Assembly (NCBI GenBank): GCA_023376005.1
Contig: CM042150.1
Coordinates: forward strand, 70,167,461 to 70,231,460
DNA length: 64,000 nt
Source: Doryteuthis pealeii
Lineage: Eukaryota; Mollusca; Cephalopoda; Myopsida; Loliginidae
Direction: 5' to 3'
Part shown: in pieces, positions 33,365 to 42,588 of the stretch
Position numbering within the stretch: position 1 is the stretch's first letter
Layout of the letters: the number at the start of each line of letters is the position of its first letter
Program-made: the position numbers and the translations under genes
Notes under the pieces: generated by a model
The model's database searches: none
What the model was told of the DNA's origin: nothing
What the model saw: only the letters and a program-made list of their open reading frames with translations

Positions 33365-33960
33365 TCTCAACCTAATTACCGATTCATTAAATCTATTTAT
33401 CTATTCATTTATTTATAAAATAAAATTGACTTTTGCAGCCATCAAAATTATAATAGAATTTTATTTAGTTATAGATAAAATAATGTGGTAACATTCGGGG
33501 TCAAAGACGCCACGTGATCTATATTGCCAACGCGAATTTAATTCGGGAAATTATGCTTTACACGTTTGAACTGGAACATAACGCCGTGGAAGCAACCAAA
33601 AACATTTGTTAAGCGAAAGGTGAAGGCGCAGTTGATCACAAATAATACAGTAACCAGAAAATGACGTCAATAAAAACTAGCAGAAAAGACATGAGTGTTA
33701 TCTTTTTAGTTACCCTGCACCTTTTGGACAGATTTTTCCTCTGTCCCATCCCAAGCTACATATCTTCTCTATAATTTCTTACAATTATTGATAGAAACAT
33801 TTTAATGATAGAGTGTATTATTATCCTTGATGTTTATTAAGTATTTTCTTAATTATATTTTTTTCATTCAAATATTTTTGATTAATTTAATAGCATGTTG
33901 CTTTTATTCATTTCGATTTCATGTAGGACCTTATCTTTTTTATGTATTCCTTTTACATAT
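33365..33960. other. no recognised feature
   Basis: AT-rich intergenic sequence. Confidence 0.45.
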
Positions 33961-33964
33961 TATA

Positions 33965-34140
33965 AAATTTGGTCACAGTCGTAGGAAATGGACACATCGA
34001 CCCGAGTTCAAATTCTGAACGAGACTGTCTGCATTTCACATAGTGCTACTATTCTTGCATCGAACTACTCTCCCTCCAGCTAAGGGTAAATAGTAGGGAA
34101 TCCTCTTTGACATTGGCTAGGTAACCGCCAATTAATTCAG
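33965..34140 (+). mobile_element. tRNA-derived SINE (family 2)
   Basis: GGAAATGGACACATCGACCC followed by the B box GAGTTCAAATTCTG, then TGCATTTCACATAGTGCTAC, CTCCAGCTAAGG and GTAAATAGTAGGG. It is collinear with the minus-strand copy at 16085-16290. The A-box half is weak. Confidence 0.6.
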
Positions 34141-34144
34141 ATTA

Positions 34145-34780
34145 CATTAAAACGCAAATACTTACGCACAGAGGCGCATATTCTTGCTAATATATATAAT
34201 AAACTTATTCCACCATTTCATCAACATTTTTCTTTTAATGCATTTCTTGAGATAATGCTTATCTGTGATATTTTGGCGATACGTCCACATCTAAATATAT
34301 GCGTATTATTGCTATTTAGTCAATAATGCTATCATTGGTTCCTAAGTCCTTTCTTCGTTGCATTTCTATAATACAAATAATCAGCAATTCATTTACAATA
34401 TATATCATGGTAACCCTGTGGGTGTTTTCAAAGGTGGACAAAAGGCACAGAAGAAAGAATAGCAACACTGTACCATTAAACCCTAACCAGACATTCAGCT
34501 ACAACCGATGTGACTGTACCTGCATATTCCGCATTGACCTTCTCAGTTACAAACTTGTCTACAGTCAGCTTGGCCCATCCCCCTATCAATCTTTGTTCAC
34601 GAAGCCAACCAATGAAAATCCAATTCTGTATGTAATGTTTGCATGCCAAGTGATATTTTTTTTTCCTGATTATTTAATGTATTTCTATAGCGAAACTATC
34701 AACAATCCATCTGTATCATATGAGAATATAAGCTTGTACTTTGGGGGGTGAAATAAAACATACAAATATAAGATGTAACT
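34145..34780. other. no supported gene
   Basis: A 141-residue plus-strand frame (34326-34751) has no recognised domain or splice context. I leave it uncalled. Confidence 0.4.
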
Positions 34781-34784
34781 ACAA

Positions 34785-34836
34785 AGAAGAAGAAGAAGAA
34801 GAAGAAGAAGAAGAAGAAGAAGAAGAAGAAGAAGAA
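34785..34836. repeat. (GAA)n microsatellite
   Basis: About 17 GAA units; the E- and L-runs in reading frames here are artefacts. Confidence 0.97.
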
Positions 34837-35119
34837 CCGTTATTGACACTAAGATATTTTCCAGCATTCAGTGTGAATATAAGTTCTCCCGCCTCTAAAA
34901 AGCCAGGTTCTTATATACTATCGGAGGCGGTAGATTGTATAGTTTAGTGCTTCCTGTAGTAACCCCCCATAACTTAATGGGACATTCCATTTCTACTCTA
35001 CAAAATGTTAAAGAATCACCATCATAGTATTCAACAAATCATCATTACCATTAGATAAAAGATTCCCTCGAATTAATGTTGCATTCCTTGTAGACATATA
35101 GAAGAAAAACCTACGTTGA

Positions 35120-35154
35120 ATGGTTGAATTTTAGATATTCTAAAATTCAACCAT
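35120..35154. repeat. 16-bp perfect hairpin
   Basis: ATGGTTGAATTTTAGA and its exact reverse complement are separated by TAT. Confidence 0.9.
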
Positions 35155-35559
35155 GTAAAATCTAAGTGGGCAGATGAAATGATATATTAGTTTAGGTGTC
35201 CTCAATTACAAGATCTTAAAATAACGATGGACAAATACACATGTAATGATAAACGAACGAGATAAATAGCTGGACTTGAAGCTTTATTGAAATATAATAC
35301 AACTGTGGTCAGTTAGGGTGGAGCTTTCTAAAATATATATGAGTGGCTAATCAAGGCGGGGTCAACTTCACCACAATAGCAAAGTTTTATTTTCAAGTTT
35401 AGACGAGTGCAATTTTGGTCTGCTAAATATCTGACATTCAGAACAAGAATGTAAACACACACCCAGTAAAATAAAAACGTTAAGTGAGATATTCTACCCC
35501 CATCTTTTTAACTTAATAGACGTCTTACCTTAAGAATTCCATTTAATTAGATCACTGAA

Positions 35560-36060
35560 ACACTTCCTTAGTGGGGAAGGGATCAATTCAGCACTATCGG
35601 AATTGTTTTGTTAAGAATTATTTTGAGGCTGTTTGGATTTTACAGCATGTCATCCCTTGCTGGCTTATTTTATGCCGAGGACGTTTTGTTCAACTCATTC
35701 TTGATGGTTCTCAGTTTTTTAACACATATTTTCTATTTAACCTACAGATAAGAACCTAACAGGTACTACTAGAACAGTGGGTCCTGGACATGTGAGTAAT
35801 GTTAATGAAGGAGTACTCTACATTACCCAGAGCTCCAGAATTGGAACTTCACCATCAGATAGACCTCGGACATTATGACACTCAGCTACCGCCTTCTATC
35901 AAACATATGATAAAAAGGGTTGGGGATTGCCATAAGATATAAGGTTTGGGACAATCAACTAGGTGCTAGGGCTTGATGTGACCAGCCGATTGATCGAAGG
36001 GGGTCTCTCTGACCGCCTGTAGCCTAAGTAAAGGTCAAAGTGTAGTGCTGCATGTCATAG
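35560..36060 (-). repeat. interspersed repeat U, long copy
   Basis: Reverse-complement of 20800-21250. TTTGGATTTTACAGCATGTC, TTATTTTATGCCGAGGACG, CCTAACAGGTACTACTAG, CAGAGCTCCAGAATTGGAAC and GTGACCAGCCGATTGATCG appear in mirrored order. Confidence 0.7.
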
Positions 36061-36482
36061 ACTTCTCGGCCACAAGGGTGTCATTCTTAATCATCCCAGT
36101 TCATCACCCACGGCCAACAGGTGGCCCCATTGAGAAGAGGGTCTTACCCCCTGTAGAGGTGCCATGTTATTTCCCAATGAAATTAATTCTTATAGTAGCC
36201 CCTACCTCTGTTTTGTTAGTAAAGTTAGCATTTTTCCTAACCATTGGTAATCTTTTCCCCTTAATCTCTCATACAAAATGGACAATCGAAACATGCTCAA
36301 ATTTACTTTGGTAAAAACTACAAACTGCAGTATAGAAATATTGGCTAGTATTATTTGGATTATTCGGACTATTTTCCTCATCTTTATTGTTATCTGTACA
36401 ATGTTTCGGCCGATGTGCCCTCCAACGTTTCGGCTGATGTGAAATCTCCAGCAAGCTCGTCCCATTCCTTGAAAGAATTACA

Positions 36483-37070
36483 ATGTCAGATGATGACAGC
36501 CGTATTCAGCAATATCTGGATAACGTCTACAACCAGGAATTTCCGGAGGTCAAGTCTCGCCAAATTAGGAAGAGCAACAGAGCAAGCCCTGCACCATCCA
36601 GTAGATGCTGCATCAATAAACGCCAGCTAACCACTCCAGAGAATACAGTGCTAAACAAGGGACTCAACTTCGCCACAACCATCAAGCGGATTCCATACTT
36701 AGACCTGATAGCTGCAATTGAGGACGCAGCCTTAAATATCCCGAGCAGATGAGCTAAGATGGAAGGTGAGGCAGGCACTAGAGAAATCGAAGTATCTAAA
36801 GCCGAACGTCACAAAGGAGGAGAGACTGCCGATCAAAAATCACTACAACGTGATGAGAACATCATAATACTAGAAGCAGACAAAGCCAATACTACTGTGG
36901 TGATGGATAAGGTTGAATACTCCAACAAATTTGCAGACCTAATTGAAAATGGTGTCTACTGCAAGGTTAAGAAGAACCCAACCCTGAAGACTAAATGGAA
37001 GCTGTCAAAGATCCTTTGTAAGAACAAGGGGCTTATACCACAGAAAAAATACAGACAGCTAATATGACAT
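36483..37070 (+). pseudogene. PLE2 N-terminal and first RT blocks
   Basis: Two frames (36483-36752 and 36759-37067) give MSDDDSRIQQYLDNVYNQEF, VLNKGLNFATTIKRIPYLDL, then DENIIILEADKANTTVVMD, EYSNKFADLIENGVYCKVKK and GLIPQKKYRQLI. This matches the region up to the RT fingers of PLEs of this type (D-x-DKG/ANTTVVMD signature). Confidence 0.8.
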
Positions 37071-38096
37071 TACAGCAAGCTACCACACATATACGGCCTT
37101 CCTACGATTCGTAAGGATGGTATTCCATTAAGACCCATTGTCACCCATTCAGCCGCTACCTTGTTGGGATAGTCACCCCATTGACAGGTAAGTTCTCATC
37201 ATGTCAAGAACTCAGCCCACTTCGTAGAAAAAATCAGAAATGCTCCCATCCTTTCCAACCAAATGGTGAATCTAGATGTAGGGAGTCTATTCACGAAGTG
37301 GGTACCCACTGATGAGACTTTAACAGTGGCACGAGATATGTTAGCTTCAGACACCTCGTTGAAGGAACGCACCTGTATCCCAATAGATAATCTGATGGAG
37401 ATGTTGACTTTCTGTATGGAAAATACCTACTTTGAGATGGGTTCTGACATATACCGACAAGAGGGCCTGGCGATGGGGTCGCCATTTTGTCCAATATATA
37501 CATGGAATACTTTGAAGAGACGGCCTTAGGATCTACACTACTAAAGCCATCAATGTGGCTTAGATACGTAGATACGTCAAATACTAATGGATCATGTGAA
37601 CTCAATCCGTCCGTCTATACAGTTCACAATGGTGAAGGAAAAAGACAACACGTTTTCTTTCCTAGATGTGTTAATAACTCGCACAGAGCAAGGATTCGGT
37701 TCATCCGTGTCTCGAAATTCTACCTTCACCGGACAGTACCCCAACTTCAATTCCCACCATGCATACAATCTAAAGAAAGGAATCACCCGTTGTCTACAAC
37801 ACTGGGCAAAAGCCATCAGCAGTGATCGGGTATATCAGAAGTAAATGGACAGCTTAAGGGATACTCTCCGTCGTAACAATTATCCTGAGAGCATAACATC
37901 AGCTACGAAAAATCTGGATCGCAAGACAGAGGATGATACACGAAAACTTACCACAGTCTGTCTGCCCTATGTCAAAGGCTTGGCTGGAAAGACTCAAAAT
38001 ATATGTAATGCATATAACATCAGGACAACATTCAGGGGTAACTCGACTCTTCGTAAACATCTACTCCGAGTCATGCCCCAACAGAATACGACATGA
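37071..38096 (+). pseudogene. PLE2 reverse transcriptase core
   Basis: YSKLPHIYGLPTIRKDGIPL near 37072, MVNLDVGSLFTKW (37263), PTDETLTVARDMLA, YRQEGLAMGSPF (37455), SNIYMEYFEETALGS (shifted frame), MWLRYVDTSNT where the catalytic YVDD is damaged to YVDT, FLDVLITRTEQGF, then KNLDRKTEDDTRKL and CLPYVKGLAGKTQN. The second catalytic aspartate is not seen, so this RT would be dead even if frames were joined. Confidence 0.82.
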
Positions 38097-38400
38097 CCAA
38101 GAATTGCGTGTAAGTATACAAAAGATGAAACATACCGTCCACTGAAAGTAAGACTAGACGAACACCGTAAAGCAGTGGTACGAGTAGAAATGGAAAAGTC
38201 GGGTATGGCTGACCATATATGGAATGAAAAGGGAAACCATCTGCCCCTATGGCATGAAGTTAAGATAATAGATAGGGAAGAACATTGGAAGAGAAGACGC
38301 CTCAAAGAATCAGCTCATATGATAGGCTATAGTAACCTCTTAAATAGACCAAGTATAGAGATGAATACAATATGGGAACCTATAATTAAAAAGGCTTAAT
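38097..38400 (+). pseudogene. PLE2 GIY-YIG endonuclease remnant
   Basis: MTKNCV is followed by a damaged GIY-YIG start, then VRLDEHRKAVVRVEMEKSGM, DHIWNEKGNHLPLWHEVKI, IDREEHWKRRRLKESAHMIG and IEMNTIWEPIIKKA to the stop at 38398. The same end sequence occurs in PLE3. Core residues of the YIG segment are missing. Confidence 0.75.
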
Positions 38401-38959
38401 TAGATTTTTTAAACACAATATGAGTCCAGATAAAAAAAATTATACATAAGTAAAAATAGGTAGATATTCTAGGTAAAACAGAACATTAGGTTTATAAGTT
38501 CCCAGAATTCACACTGAATTGTCCAATTGGACACATAACATAGTGTATAAAGGCACTGGGTAAAGACAGTTCTAAGTGACAGTTATTTGTAGGCTGCAGA
38601 TTCAATTCTGGTCATGGGCAACAGTAACAGAATAATAATCAACACAGCTTAACACCTGCACCCCAACTAGGGTTAGTGGAATGAGAACAGGATACCCATG
38701 TGGATTGAATAAAGGTTTCGTTACAAAGTTCCGTGATGGCTCCCGATTACGACAAGAAGATTCCTGATCGAAAAGAAGGTTCCAGAGTTCGAGAAGGCTT
38801 CCGAGTCCGACGAGAAATACATGAAGAAGGCTGTAGGGCACATTGGCTTAAACGTTGTACAGATAACAATAAAAATGAGGACGATAGTCCGAATAATACA
38901 ATTATCAAGCCTCATCTAAAAAATTAAGAGAAAAAGAAATATTGGAATTTGCTTACTTC

Positions 38960-39250
38960 TATACGAGGTGTGTTTAAAAAGTATCGAAACTCAAGCTATA
39001 TCTACCAAGATAGAAATTAAGAAAAAATCAAATGTTGATTTTTTTCAAAAATCAAACGTTGATTTTCTTCTTTGGCATTCAATATACTTATTCCATCGAT
39101 TTCCTATCAATTCAAATTAACACGACGAGATGATGGTCCCTATTTCTATCTTGGAACATTCCATCACCACACCCACATGAAATGACAGTCCAAATGTTTT
39201 GTTCCGTACGAGAAGAAAACCTTTTGGTCATTTCCCCCAGTCTCAAATTT
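38960..39250. mobile_element. possible mariner-type terminal fragment
   Basis: Begins ACGAGGTGTGTTTAAAAAGT, which resembles terminal repeats of mariner-type elements. No transposase is visible, and the second terminus was not found. Confidence 0.3.
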
Positions 39251-39344
39251 TGCCGATTCATTCATTAGAAGAGTGAGAACAAACACCCATACACACACAT
39301 ACACACATACACATATATATACAATTACAAAACCATCCACGAAT

Positions 39345-39508
39345 AATACATGATGGATAGTGCTGGAGAATTAAGAACGAACTCATAAGCGACGTTTTCC
39401 TGTGAACTGCTACAAATGGACAGTGAAATACCAGTGTCTAACAAGAGCGATGGGCGGTAGGGTCAGATGGTGTGAGAGTGAAGGAAATCTGTGCTATCAG
39501 CACAACTT

Positions 39509-39510
<2 letters not shown>
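39345..39510 (+). mobile_element. RTE-like LINE 3' end fragment
   Basis: Collinear with 8590-8818: GCTGGAGAATTAAGAACGAA, CTCATAAGCGACGTTTTCCT, GTGAGAGTGAAGGAAATC and CTATCAGCACAACTTG, followed here by a (TG)n instead of a (GAT)n tail. Confidence 0.7.

Positions 39511-39553
<43 letters not shown>
39510..39553. repeat. (TG)n microsatellite
   Basis: TG run of about 44 bp at the end of the RTE fragment. Confidence 0.95.
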
Positions 39554-39556
<3 letters not shown>

Positions 39557-39824
39557 ATACTTAGGAAAATAATTTGTGGTTGTTTTAGAAGCATGAAAAA
39601 AATGATGATCAGAAACAATAATGAATATTGGGTTCTAAATCTTATTTACCTATATTTCGAGGTGCTCCCTTTTTATCAGTTTGTGATAGACTGAATGTTA
39701 TTTCATTGTCTGTGGGAGCATCTATATATATCGACACTAAGGTAACACCTATATATATATAGACTCATCAGATATACCGACGAAGAGGCATATGTTGACT
39801 CCATAACAACATCATGTATACAGT

Positions 39825-40548
39825 GGGGAAAATAAGTATTCCATCCCCTGCTGATTTTCTTACAAAAATAGGAAATTTTCAGGTTTTAGGTTCATCTTGA
39901 AAGTGAGAGACAGAATATAAAAGTTTTTTTTAGAAAATCACATTATATCAATTTTTGAACATTTATTTGTATTTTATTGAAAAAATAAGTATTTCACCCC
40001 ATAGCAAAATATAACTCGGTACTTGGTGAAGAAACCCTTGTTGGCAAGTACAGCAGCCAGGCGTTTCCTGTAATTAGTTACCAAGTTATTACAAATCCCA
40101 ATGACTATTTTGACCTACTCGTCTTTGCAGATCCTCTCCAAATCCTTAAGGATTGTAGGCTGTCGTTCGGAAATTCGAAGCTTCAGCTCCCTCCACGAAT
40201 TCTCTACTATGATGAAGGTCCGGAGACTAACTTGGCCACTCCATTACCTTAATGGGCTTCTTCTTAAGCCACTCCTTTGTTGCCTTAGCCGTATGCCTTT
40301 GGGTCAATGTTATGCTTGAATACCCAACCACGACCTATCTGCAGTGGCTTGGCTGAGGCAATGAGCTTTTCACTCAAGATTTCCCTGTACTTGGCCCCAT
40401 CCATCTTTCCCTCGACCCGAATTAGTCACCCTGTCCCCTTAGCAAAATATATTTCCACCACCATGCTTAATGGTTGAGATGTTCTTGGGATCCAAGTCAA
40501 CTTTTTTTCCTCCAAACATGATTTCGTAGTAGACTGAAATCATGTAGT
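39825..40548 (-). mobile_element. Tc1-like transposon, 3' half
   Basis: The forward sequence starts with a Tc1-type terminal repeat (CAGTGGGGAAAATAAGTATT at about 39821). Minus-strand coding remnants read VWRKKVDLDPKNISTIKHGG, then [20 protein letters not shown] and NYRKRLAAVLANKGFFTKY. This is the C-terminal half of a Tc1-family DDE transposase ending at its conserved KGxxTKY. There are several stops, including in the catalytic region. Confidence 0.82.
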
Positions 40549-40825
40549 GCCCGCAAGATCCCCTTACTCAAGAAGGTACATAGACAGGTCCGTTTAAAGT
40601 TTGCAATTGAGCTCCTGGATGATTCTGAGGAGTGTTGGGAGAAATTGCTGTGGTCAAATGAGATTAAATTCAGCTTTTTGTCATCAACTCGACTCGCTGT
40701 GTTCGGAGGGAAAAGAAGTTGATTTGTACTCTAAGAATACCATCCCAACTATTAAGCATGTTGGTGGAAACATTATGATTTGGGGGTGTTTCTCTGCTGA
40801 GGGGACATTTCTTTTATAAGACTCA
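40549..40825 (+). pseudogene. Tc1-like transposase middle fragment, opposite strand
   Basis: The plus strand reads [35 protein letters not shown] (W-S-E/D-E catalytic block) and, after a frame change, [20 protein letters not shown] then GCFSAEGTF. This covers the catalytic core that the minus-strand half lacks. It abuts that half in head-to-head orientation, so the pair is a rearranged element or two merged copies. Confidence 0.8.
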
Positions 40826-40850
40826 CACTTTACCTATGCTTCACACTAAA

Positions 40851-40855
<5 letters not shown>

Positions 40856-40894
<39 letters not shown>
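40856..40894. repeat. (AT)n microsatellite
   Basis: AT run of about 39 bp at the left edge of the ribozyme cluster. Confidence 0.95.
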
Positions 40895-40897
<3 letters not shown>

Positions 40898-40901
40898 TCA
40901 T

Positions 40902-40942
40902 CCAAAGACACGTGTTTCGAAGTTTACTTCTCATCAGTGCGG
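40902..40942 (-). ncRNA. type I hammerhead ribozyme motif (PLE-end type)
   Basis: On the minus strand the core CTGATGA (40937-40931) is followed by a perfect stem II, GAAG/CTTC, with loop TAAA (40930-40919), then GAA, and a minimal stem III AC/GT with loop ACGT. A C follows at the cleavage position (40907). Stem I pairs GCCGCA with TTTGG with one mismatch. All invariant core bases are present. Minimal stem III hammerheads are the form known from Penelope-like elements and retrozymes. Self-cleavage is predicted, not shown. Confidence 0.75.
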
Positions 40943-41068
40943 CTCTACTTTTAACAGCTACGAAACCCGACTGAATTTTCGTCTGCAAGTTCCTTACCCT
41001 TGCGCTTATCAGCGACCGCACATATATACAAATATAATATAATATATACATTGAAAATTAGACAAGCC

Positions 41069-41070
<2 letters not shown>

Positions 41071-41117
<47 letters not shown>
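41071..41117. repeat. (AT)n microsatellite
   Basis: AT run between the two opposed hammerheads. Confidence 0.95.
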
Positions 41118-41119
<2 letters not shown>

Positions 41120-41149
41120 TATAGCTGCGAAAATTTTTAATAAGTATAG

Positions 41150-41190
41150 CTGCACTGATGAGCGGTAAACCCCGAAACGCGCGTCTGTAG
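41150..41190 (+). ncRNA. type I hammerhead ribozyme motif (PLE-end type)
   Basis: The core CTGATGA (41155-41161) is followed by stem II 41162-41173 (GCGG/CCCC, one C-C mismatch, loop TAAA) and GAA (41174-41176). Stem III is AC/GT with loop GCGC and C17 at 41185. Stem I pairs CTGCA (41150-41154) with TGTAG (41186-41190) over five pairs including one G-U. It points towards the minus-strand hammerhead at 40902-40942 across 200 bp. Confidence 0.78.
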
Positions 41191-41197
41191 ATTGCTT

Positions 41198-41218
41198 TAT
41201 ATATATATATATATATAT
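41198..41218. repeat. (AT)n microsatellite
   Basis: Short AT run at the left border of the 368-bp tandem unit. Confidence 0.9.
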
Positions 41219-41385
41219 GATAAGTTGTAAACACGGTATGTTTGGAATGGCTTTTTTGCCGACAATTTTTGGGAGAATATGTGCTTAATTGGAGTCGTAC
41301 CTAATTTTGAAAATTAATTAATTAATAATGACTTAGGCGGGAATGCCTATTAAATGTATGGCTAAACAAATCGAGAAAAATCAAT

Positions 41386-41427
41386 CTCTGTATGTACATT
41401 TCGGCCTATTAGGCCTCATCAACAGAG
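41386..41427 (-). ncRNA. hammerhead motif of unit 1 (core C to T change)
   Basis: Same fold as the unit 2 motif, with perfect stem I (CTCTG/CAGAG) and stem II (GGCC/GGCC). The core reads TTGATGA instead of CTGATGA (41422-41416). The first core C is invariant in active hammerheads, so this copy is predicted inactive or very slow. Confidence 0.7.
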
Positions 41428-41455
41428 CTATAGATAGGAAGGCCGCCCTGTGCGT

Positions 41456-41508
41456 GATTTGAAACCGGACTGCCAAGCTGACAGGCCGATAACACAACCC
41501 CTACACCA
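41456..41508 (-). promoter_or_regulatory. tRNA-like Pol III boxes of unit 1
   Basis: The minus strand carries TGGTGTAGGGG (41508-41498), which fits the A-box consensus TRGYNNARNNG. About 30 bases on, GGTTTCAAATC (41466-41456) is a B-box with about two mismatches. The hammerhead follows some 30 bp downstream. Confidence 0.55.
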
Positions 41509-41753
41509 AACGGACCTCCTAGATTTTACGATTTGTTTAGAGTAGGTTAATATTCCTCTTCAGTGACTTTTATTACACGACGATATGATAAGTTGTAAAC
41601 ACGGTATGTTTGGAATGGCTTTTTTGCCGACAATTTTTGGGAGAATATGTGCTTAATTGGAGTCGTACCTAATTTTGAAAATTAATTAATTAATAATGAC
41701 TTAGGCGGGAATGCCTATTAAATGTATGGCTAAACAAATCGAGAAAAATCAAT

Positions 41754-41795
41754 CTCTGTATGTACATTTCGGCCTATTAGGCCTCATCAGCAGAG
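41754..41795 (-). ncRNA. type I hammerhead ribozyme of unit 2, intact core
   Basis: Minus strand: stem I 5' strand CTCTG (41795-41791), core CTGATGA (41790-41784), stem II GGCC-TAATA-GGCC (41783-41771), GAA (41770-41768). Minimal stem III AT/AT with loop GTAC follows, then A at the cleavage position (41759) and the stem I 3' strand CAGAG (41758-41754). Every helix is perfect and every invariant base is present. This is the strongest ribozyme in the window. It sits exactly 368 bp from the unit 1 motif. Unit 2 is truncated before its tRNA-like boxes. Confidence 0.85.
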
Positions 41796-41980
41796 CTATA
41801 GATAGGAAGGCCGCCCTGTGCGTGATTTGAAATTAAGCACATATTCTCCCAAAAATTGTCGGCAAAAAAGCCATTCCAAACATACCGTGTTTACAACTTA
41901 TCATATCGTCGTGTAATAAAAGTCACTGAAGAGGAATATTAACCTACTCTAAACAAATCGTAAAATCTAGGAGGTCCGTT

Positions 41981-42033
41981 TGGTGTAGGGGTTGTGTTAT
42001 CGGCCTGTCAGCTTGGCAGTCCGGTTTCAAATC
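41981..42033 (+). promoter_or_regulatory. tRNA-like Pol III boxes of unit 3
   Basis: The A box TGGTGTAGGGG (41981-41991) and B-box-like GGTTTCAAATC (42023-42033) precede the plus-strand hammerhead at 42062. Confidence 0.55.
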
Positions 42034-42061
42034 ACGCACAGGGCGGCCTTCCTATCTATAG

Positions 42062-42103
42062 CTCTGTTGATGAGGCCTAATAGGCCGAAATGTACATACA
42101 GAG
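42062..42103 (+). ncRNA. hammerhead motif of the inverted unit 3
   Basis: CTCTG (42062-42066), TTGATGA (42067-42073), GGCC-TAATA-GGCC (42074-42086), GAAA, the minimal stem III, then CAGAG (42099-42103). It shares the C to T core change with unit 1, showing that the inverted arm was copied from unit 1 and not unit 2. Confidence 0.7.
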
Positions 42104-42222
42104 ATTGATTTTTCTCGATTTGTTTAGCCATACATTTAATAGGCATTCCCGCCTAAGTCATTATTAATTAATTAATTTTCAAAATTAGGTACGACTCCAA
42201 TTAAGCACATATTCTCCCAAAA

Positions 42223-42224
42223 TA

Positions 42225-42281
<57 letters not shown>
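42223..42281. repeat. (AT)n microsatellite
   Basis: AT run with one TG, separating two ribozyme-bearing elements. Confidence 0.95.
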
Positions 42282-42284
<3 letters not shown>

Positions 42285-42402
42285 TAAAAATATAACAAAA
42301 AACTTAGAATTTTTGCATATAGTCTATTTCAGGAAGCTTAGACAAAGTGTCTAACTCTCCCATATCATCAGATGCAAGTCTTTTGTTATATTTTTACTTA
42401 TA
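42282..42402 (-). mobile_element. 120-bp foldback with hammerhead-like core
   Basis: The ends are 20-bp inverted repeats (TAAGTAAAAATATAACAAAA). On the minus strand CTGATGA is followed by a long imperfect stem II (GAGAGTTAGACA with TGTCTAAGCTTC), then CCTGAAATAG. TTGCAT/ATGCAA can form stem I. The base pair 15.1-16.1 is not A-U unless one base is bulged, so it is only hammerhead-like. Confidence 0.5.
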
Positions 42403-42505
42403 AATTTGCTCGGTGACTCTAACAATAAGAGTACACTCTGCAAACTGCGACACATTTTTTAAAAAAACCTATGTCGCAAGGAAGATTTCTTCTCCAGATT
42501 TTTGG

Positions 42506-42508
<3 letters not shown>

Positions 42509-42542
<34 letters not shown>

Positions 42543-42588
42543 GGGGTATATATATATGTATATATATACATATATATATATACATATG
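42509..42588. repeat. (AT)n / (ATAC)n microsatellite
   Basis: AT run with a G-run interruption and ATATATAC variants. Confidence 0.9.

Larger units (their letters stand above)
36340..38910 (+). mobile_element. Penelope-like retroelement PLE2, degraded
   Basis: RT plus GIY-YIG element of a different PLE lineage from PLE1. The terminal motif at 36350-36430 (read in reverse) recurs in forward orientation at 38832-38898 (GTTGTACAGATAACAATAAA and GAGGACGATAGTCCGAATAA), so the element carries inverted terminal repeats. The coding region 36480-38400 is broken by at least six frameshifts or deletions. Confidence 0.83.
41219..42222 (-). mobile_element. retrozyme-like element: tandem 368-bp units with hammerheads, plus inverted copy
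   Basis: Unit 1 starts at 41219 and the same sequence restarts at 41587 (period 368 bp), running to 41830. From 41831 to 42222 the sequence is the reverse complement of 41267-41658 (arms of 392 bp, spacer 172 bp). Each unit has one hammerhead; units 1 and 3 also keep a tRNA-like A box/B box upstream of it (minus strand for units 1-2, plus strand for unit 3). No protein is encoded. Head-to-tail hammerheads one unit apart would release a 368-nt RNA able to circularise. This is the known design of animal retrozymes, and the tRNA-like promoter recalls schistosome Sm-alpha. An internal TTAATTAATTAAT palindrome lies at about 41310. Confidence 0.8.

Noticed and set aside
34685..34947. Poly-Glu and poly-Leu frames
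   Set aside because: Translation of the (GAA)n microsatellite.
38832..38898. GATGA-GGAC-GTCC-GAA motif at PLE2 ends
   Set aside because: The core lacks the CU and the base after GAA is U, so it does not meet the hammerhead consensus; kept only as a possible remnant.
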